Of a DNA stretch of 10,019 nt, positions 6,495-10,019 are shown in pieces. A model generated the notes under the pieces. The model was given only the letters and a program-made list of their open reading frames with translations, did no database searches and was not told where the DNA came from. A program made the position numbers and the translations under genes. Origin of the DNA: Actinomycetota bacterium (GTDB lineage Bacteria; Actinomycetota; Actinomycetes; S36-B12); the NCBI GenBank assembly GCA_010029945.1, contig RGQW01000055.1, forward strand, positions 1 through 10,019, written 5' to 3'. Positions within the stretch are counted from its first letter, which is position 1, and each line of letters starts with the position of its first letter.

Positions 6495-7955
6495 GTGTCC
6501 GAACACGAGTCGGGCAAAGTTGGATCGCAACTGCGTGGTTGGGACGCGGCCACCTTTCGAACTGCATCCGGTGATCCGCGGCTGCGCAGCACGGTTCTCG
6601 CGTTGACCGTACTGGAACGGGCACCGGATTGGGAGAGGCTGCGGGCTCGGCTCGAGCGTCTGACGCACTTCGTTCCCACGCTGCGAATGCGGCCGCTGTA
6701 CGGAATTTTCGGAATGTCTGCTCCGCGGTTGGCGCTCGATCCGGATTTCGACGTGGATGTGCACGTCCACCGGTACTCACTGCCCGAGGGGAGCGGCTGG
6801 AACGAATTGCTCAGCGACGCCCGGAGAATGTCGCTGACCGACTTCGACCGCAATCGTCCGCTGTGGGAAGCGGTCCTGATTGATGGTCTGCCCAACGGCG
6901 AAGCCGCCTTCATCATGAAACTGCATCATTCGATTGCGGATGGTCAGGCGACCGTGATCATGGCGCTGTCGTTATTCGAACTCGGACCCGACCCAAACCC
7001 CGAGGATCCACCGACACCCGAGGTGCCCGACGGCGAAGACGTCGGCACCCTGGATATTGCCAAGGCCAACCTCGAAGACAACCTCCAGCGGGTCAAGGGC
7101 AGCGCCGAGGGCTTGCTGCGTGCCGGTGGGCAGATGATGCGCCAAGCGATCAGCGACCCCACGGGTTCACTCGACACGGTGCGCACGACCATCGACTCGA
7201 TCACCCGAGCCGTGGCCGTGCCCGATGCAGCACTGAGTCCGGTGTGGTCGGAGCGAGGAACGACGTACCACTTCGGAGCGTTTGAGTTTCCCTTCGACGG
7301 GTTGAAGCAGGCGGCGAAGTCACGGGGGTTCAGCGTGAACGACGCTTTCATGGCTGCCGTCGCTTCCGCACTCGACCGCTACCACGAGCGGCACGGCTAC
7401 GAAGTGCCCCAGTTGCGAATCAACGTCCCGATCAGTCTGCGCGGCGACGCAGGTGATCGCAGCGCGCAAGCATCCAATGCAGTGTCCATCGCGCGATTGG
7501 AGATGCCGGTTGCCGGGTTGAGCATCGAAGAGTTGATGGCCGCAGCGCATGAACTCGTGGACGAGTGGCGCGGCGCCCCCGCAACGCGCATGGCCGATCC
7601 ACTCGCGGATGTGAGTTGGTTCGTACCGGTACCCGTGCTCGCGCAGGCGGCGCGAGCATCGGACCTCACCACCAGCAACGTTCCCGGGCCACCAATTCCT
7701 TTGTACCTCGCCGGCGCGAAGATGGTTGCGGCGTTCCCCCTCGTGGCCACGATCGGAGCTGCGGTGAACGTGACGATGGTGACCTACGACGGTGCAGCGT
7801 GCATCGGAGTCTCGACCGACGATCGGTCGGTAACCGACCCAGCCGAGTTGATCGACGACCTGCGATGGGGATTCGAACAGGTCACCGGGGAAAGCGTCGA
7901 ACCTGCTGATCGTTACGCGGCGCGCCAGCCGAAGGGTGACACACCCGCGGACTAG
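6495..7955 (+). CDS. Wax ester synthase/diacylglycerol acyltransferase (WS/DGAT) family protein
   Basis: A 486-residue acyltransferase of the WS/DGAT family, which esterifies fatty alcohols or diacylglycerol with acyl-CoA to make wax esters or triacylglycerol, usually at the inner membrane or lipid droplet surface. The catalytic HHxxxDG motif is intact: HHSIADG at 144-150 (H144, H145, D149, G150). Other family blocks are RPLWE (121-125), SVNDAFMAAVASAL with N282-D283, and SNVPGPP (N395) followed by LYLAGAKMVAAFPL. A Pro- and Asp-rich linker (about 166-186) separates the first half from the central helices, as in homologues. GTG 6495 is 3 nt after the yebC stop, with GGAGAAGG at 6476-6483, rather distant at 11 nt. 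The length is typical. Some family members act on other alcohols or are inactive, so substrate is not assignable. Base composition looks like its neighbours, so recent transfer is not evident. Confidence 0.9.
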   Translation: MSEHESGKVGSQLRGWDAATFRTASGDPRLRSTVLALTVLERAPDWERLRARLERLTHFVPTLRMRPLYGIFGMSAPRLALDPDFDVDVHVHRYSLPEGSGWNELLSDARRMSLTDFDRNRPLWEAVLIDGLPNGEAAFIMKLHHSIADGQATVIMALSLFELGPDPNPEDPPTPEVPDGEDVGTLDIAKANLEDNLQRVKGSAEGLLRAGGQMMRQAISDPTGSLDTVRTTIDSITRAVAVPDAALSPVWSERGTTYHFGAFEFPFDGLKQAAKSRGFSVNDAFMAAVASALDRYHERHGYEVPQLRINVPISLRGDAGDRSAQASNAVSIARLEMPVAGLSIEELMAAAHELVDEWRGAPATRMADPLADVSWFVPVPVLAQAARASDLTTSNVPGPPIPLYLAGAKMVAAFPLVATIGAAVNVTMVTYDGAACIGVSTDDRSVTDPAELIDDLRWGFEQVTGESVEPADRYAARQPKGDTPAD

Positions 7956-7972
7956 CGTGTGATGGTTCAGGC

Positions 7973-7979
7973 GAGGAGG
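7973..7979 (+). promoter_or_regulatory. Ribosome binding site of ruvC
   Basis: GAGGAGG lies 5 nt before GTG 7985, in the 29-nt gap after the WS/DGAT stop. It is the strongest Shine-Dalgarno in the window, and ruvC is thus started independently rather than by a stop/start overlap. No convincing promoter fits in the gap itself. Confidence 0.75.
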
Positions 7980-7984
7980 CCACC

Positions 7985-8560
7985 GTGACGCATGCGACCC
8001 GAGTTCTCGGGGTGGATCCCGGACTCACGCGGTGCGGTGTGGCCGTTATCGAAGGCAGCGCAGGGCAGAAGGTCTCGCTGCTGCACGTCGGCGTCTTCCG
8101 CACGGATCCTGGGGATTCCATCGAGCAGCGCCTGATCTCCATCGAACGCGATATGGAGAGCCTCGTCGACGAGCTGGAGCCCGACGTGGTTGCCGTGGAG
8201 CGAGTGTTCAGTCAGCACAACGTGCGGACGGCCATGGCCACCGCCCAGGCCGCAGCGGTCGCCCTCCTCGTCGCTGCCCGCCGAGGACTACCGGTGGCCA
8301 TGCACACGCCCACCGAAGTTAAAGCCGCCGTCACCGGTAACGGTCGTGCTGATAAAGCGCAGGTGACCGCCATGGTGACGCGGGTCCTGCGACTGGACAC
8401 ACCACCAAAGCCGGCCGATGCGGCGGACGCTGCCGCGATTGCTATCTGTCATGCGTGGCGAGGAGCCGCGACACAGCGCCTCGAGCGTGCCCGCCGTGAG
8501 ATGGAATCCCAGCGTTCCTCCGGGACTTCCACACAACAAGCAGCGGCAGCGCGTCGATGA
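7985..8560 (+). CDS. ruvC: Holliday junction endonuclease RuvC
   Basis: RuvC (191 residues) is the dimeric, metal-dependent endonuclease that cuts Holliday junctions in concert with RuvAB during homologous recombination. It has the RNase H-like fold with all four acidic catalytic residues: D11 in VLGVDPGLTRCG, E72 in VAVERVF, and D145 and D148 in KPADAADAAAIAICH. SQHNVRTAMATAQA (76-89) and TPTEVKAAVTGNGRADKAQV (108-127) are the conserved DNA-contact and core helices. After H156 there is a basic, Ser/Gln/Ala-rich tail of about 35 residues that looks unstructured; such tails are common in actinobacterial RuvC. GTG 7985 is supported by GAGGAGG. The stop overlaps the ruvA ATG (ATGA), giving ruvC-ruvA-ruvB as a coupled operon, the standard actinobacterial order. 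Confidence 0.97.
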   Translation: MTHATRVLGVDPGLTRCGVAVIEGSAGQKVSLLHVGVFRTDPGDSIEQRLISIERDMESLVDELEPDVVAVERVFSQHNVRTAMATAQAAAVALLVAARRGLPVAMHTPTEVKAAVTGNGRADKAQVTAMVTRVLRLDTPPKPADAADAAAIAICHAWRGAATQRLERARREMESQRSSGTSTQQAAAARR

Positions 8561-9162
8561 TCGATCGGGTTCGGGGCGCGGTCGTCGCGCGGGGCGCGGA
8601 CTACCTCAGCGTCGATCTGGGTGCGGTTGCTGTGCGGGTCACGACGCCGCCGACGGTCGCTGCAGACGCAACCGTGGGGCGAGAGGTCGACCTGCACACC
8701 GCCCTCGTTGTGCGAGAGGACTCCTGGACGCTGTTCGGGTTCGCCGACGCCGAGCAATGTCGCATGTTCGAGCAGGTGCAAACGGTCAGTGGAATCGGAC
8801 CGCGGATCGCTCTGGGCTTGGTGAGCGTCCTCGGTGCCGACGATCTTCGACGAGCAATCGACGCAGAAGACCTCACCGCTTTGACGCAGGTCCCCGGCAT
8901 CGGAAAGAAGGGTGCCCAGCGCATCGTTCTGGAGCTCAAAGACAAAATCGATCCACCCAGCGTCTCTCGCCCGGCAGCGCCGTCAGATGAGGGATGGCGC
9001 ACCGCCGTGGCGGCGGGCCTGACGTCCCTTGGATGGAGTGCCAAGGAAGCTGATGCGGCCGTCGACGGTCTCGCGGGCCGCCTCGACGAGGTCACCGATG
9101 CGCAATCACCCGACATCGGCATATTGCTCAAAGAAGCCCTGCGTAGTTTGGACCGATCGTGA
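8557..9162 (+). CDS. ruvA: Holliday junction branch migration protein RuvA
   Basis: RuvA (201 residues) forms tetramers that hold the four-way junction in a square-planar shape and load RuvB. Domain I is the OB-fold (about 1-63), ending with the conserved LFGFAD. Domain II has the two helix-hairpin-helix motifs, SGIGPRIALGLVS (G79-I80-G81) and VPGIGKKGAQRIVLELKDKI (G114-I115-G116). A Pro/Ser-rich flexible linker (about 132-143) follows. Domain III (about 145-201), which contacts RuvB, has AAGLTSLGWSAKEADAAV and ends with LLKEALRSLDRS. The N-terminus MIDRVRGAVVARG is the usual MI-x-x-x-x-G start. The ATG overlaps the ruvC stop and the ruvA stop overlaps the ruvB GTG. Confidence 0.96.
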   Translation: MIDRVRGAVVARGADYLSVDLGAVAVRVTTPPTVAADATVGREVDLHTALVVREDSWTLFGFADAEQCRMFEQVQTVSGIGPRIALGLVSVLGADDLRRAIDAEDLTALTQVPGIGKKGAQRIVLELKDKIDPPSVSRPAAPSDEGWRTAVAAGLTSLGWSAKEADAAVDGLAGRLDEVTDAQSPDIGILLKEALRSLDRS

Positions 9163-10019
9163 CCGTCCTCGATCCGACACCGGACGACGACGATTCGATG
9201 GTCGAAGGTGCTCTGCGTCCGACGACGCTGACCGATTTCGTGGGCCAGGACCGGGTGAAGAACCAACTCGGGCTGGTCTTGGAAGCCGCTCGCCGCCGTT
9301 CGGGTGTCTCGGACCACGTTCTGCTCAGCGGGCCACCGGGTCTGGGCAAGACAACCCTGGCAGCGATCATCGCCTCAGAGCTCGACGCACCCATGCGGAT
9401 GACATCCGGGCCGGCTCTGCAGCACGCCGGCGACGTGGCGGCCGTGTTGTCCAGCCTGCAGCCCGGGGAGGTGCTGTTCATCGACGAAATTCACCGAACA
9501 GCACGAGCCTCCCAGGAAATGCTGTACGTAGCGATGGAGGACTTTCGTGTGGACGTCGTCGTCGGCAAGGGCCCGGGGGCGACGGCCATTCCGTTGGACA
9601 TCGAGCCCTTCACCCTTGTCGGAGCCACGACGCGGGCCGGATTGTTGCCTGGGCCGCTACGAGATCGATTCGGGTTCACCGCTCACCTCGACTTCTACGA
9701 GGTCGCCGATCTTGAACGCATCGTGCACCGCAGCGCGGGGCTGCTCGACGTTGACGTTACGGACGAGGGCAGCGCAGAAATCGCCGGCAGGTGCCGCGGG
9801 ACTCCGAGGATCGCCAACCGGCTGCTGCGCAGGGTCCGGGATTGGGCCCAGGTGCACGGTGATGGAGTCGTCGACTTGGACGCAGCGCGGGCTGCTCTGG
9901 AGTTGTATGAGGTGGATGTGGTCGGCCTGGATCGGATCGATCGCGCTGTCCTCGAGGCGATCGTGGACCGCTTCGGCGGCGGCCCGGTGGGATTGAGCAC
10001 CCTGGCCGTGGCGGTCGGG
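9159..10019 (+). CDS. ruvB: Holliday junction branch migration ATPase RuvB (3'-partial)
   Basis: RuvB is the AAA+ hexameric motor that drives branch migration with RuvA. The frame is open from GTG 9159 to the window end, giving 287 residues; the family is usually about 340-360, so the C-terminal winged-helix part is incomplete. Walker A is GPPGLGKT (58-65). Walker B is VLFIDEIH with D109 and E110. Sensor 1 is GATTR (155-159), and the arginine finger is R170 in LRDRFG. The sensor 2 region GTPRIANRLLRRVRDWA is intact. VGKGPGATAIPLDIEPFTLV marks the RuvB-specific hairpin that contacts RuvA. GTG 9159 overlaps the ruvA stop (GTGA) with no clear Shine-Dalgarno, pointing to coupling. An in-frame ATG at 9198 (residue 14) is a possible alternative start, since the first 13 residues are an acidic, unconserved leader. 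Confidence 0.95.
   Translation, partial: MTVLDPTPDDDDSMVEGALRPTTLTDFVGQDRVKNQLGLVLEAARRRSGVSDHVLLSGPPGLGKTTLAAIIASELDAPMRMTSGPALQHAGDVAAVLSSLQPGEVLFIDEIHRTARASQEMLYVAMEDFRVDVVVGKGPGATAIPLDIEPFTLVGATTRAGLLPGPLRDRFGFTAHLDFYEVADLERIVHRSAGLLDVDVTDEGSAEIAGRCRGTPRIANRLLRRVRDWAQVHGDGVVDLDAARAALELYEVDVVGLDRIDRAVLEAIVDRFGGGPVGLSTLAVAVG

Noticed and set aside
8418..8990. Open frame of 190 codons overlapping ruvC and ruvA in a third frame.
   Set aside because: The translation is arginine-rich and repetitive, a known artefact of GC-rich frames, while both true genes carry complete catalytic and DNA-binding motifs.
9029..9715. Open frame of 228 codons across ruvA and ruvB.
   Set aside because: It is out of frame with the clear RuvA domain III and the RuvB Walker motifs. 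The product is Arg/Ser-rich without any motif.
1..10019. Mobile element, CRISPR, phage, toxin-antitoxin or secondary-metabolite system.
   Set aside because: All genes are co-oriented core genes with family-typical lengths. No transposase, integrase, inverted terminal repeats, repeat-spacer pattern or foreign-looking composition was seen.

Overview
The window reads as a chromosomal housekeeping segment from a high-GC Gram-positive bacterium (Actinomycetota). I base this on the high-GC codon use, frequent GTG starts, stop/start overlaps, and above all the gene set. A phosphatidylinositol-phosphate synthase, a PIM acyltransferase and the mannosyltransferase PimA together are an actinobacterial signature. 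The gene order is close to the known mycobacterial and micrococcal arrangement. I cannot name the genus; a non-mycobacterial lineage seems more likely, because the genes that interrupt this cluster in mycobacteria are absent.

Every gene lies on the + strand. Block 1 (1-4062) holds the 3' end of thrS, a HIT-domain Ap4A phosphorylase-like gene, pgsA (PI-phosphate synthase), a PatA-like PIM acyltransferase, pimA, and a small LemA-like membrane protein. Neighbouring genes overlap or lie at most 5 nt apart, so they look like one transcription unit for phosphatidylinositol mannoside synthesis attached to thrS. Block 2 (4063-5638) starts with an 83-nt spacer holding a 12-bp tandem direct repeat, an 8-bp palindrome and a candidate -10 box, followed by pdxS and pdxT, the two subunits of PLP synthase. 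Block 3 (5639-10019) has a featureless 100-nt spacer, then yebC, a WS/DGAT-family acyltransferase, and ruvC-ruvA-ruvB (Holliday-junction processing). ruvB runs off the end of the window.

The genes serve four jobs. These are tRNA charging (thrS), inositol-lipid and PIM envelope synthesis (pgsA, patA-like, pimA), vitamin B6 synthesis (pdxST), and translation or recombination support (yebC, ruvCAB). The less expected members are the WS/DGAT enzyme placed 3 nt behind yebC and the LemA-like protein behind pimA. No mobile element, CRISPR array, tRNA, rRNA or defence system is visible. I see no strong case for a wholly new system. The best leads are the repeat-bearing pdxS promoter region and the position of the WS/DGAT gene.
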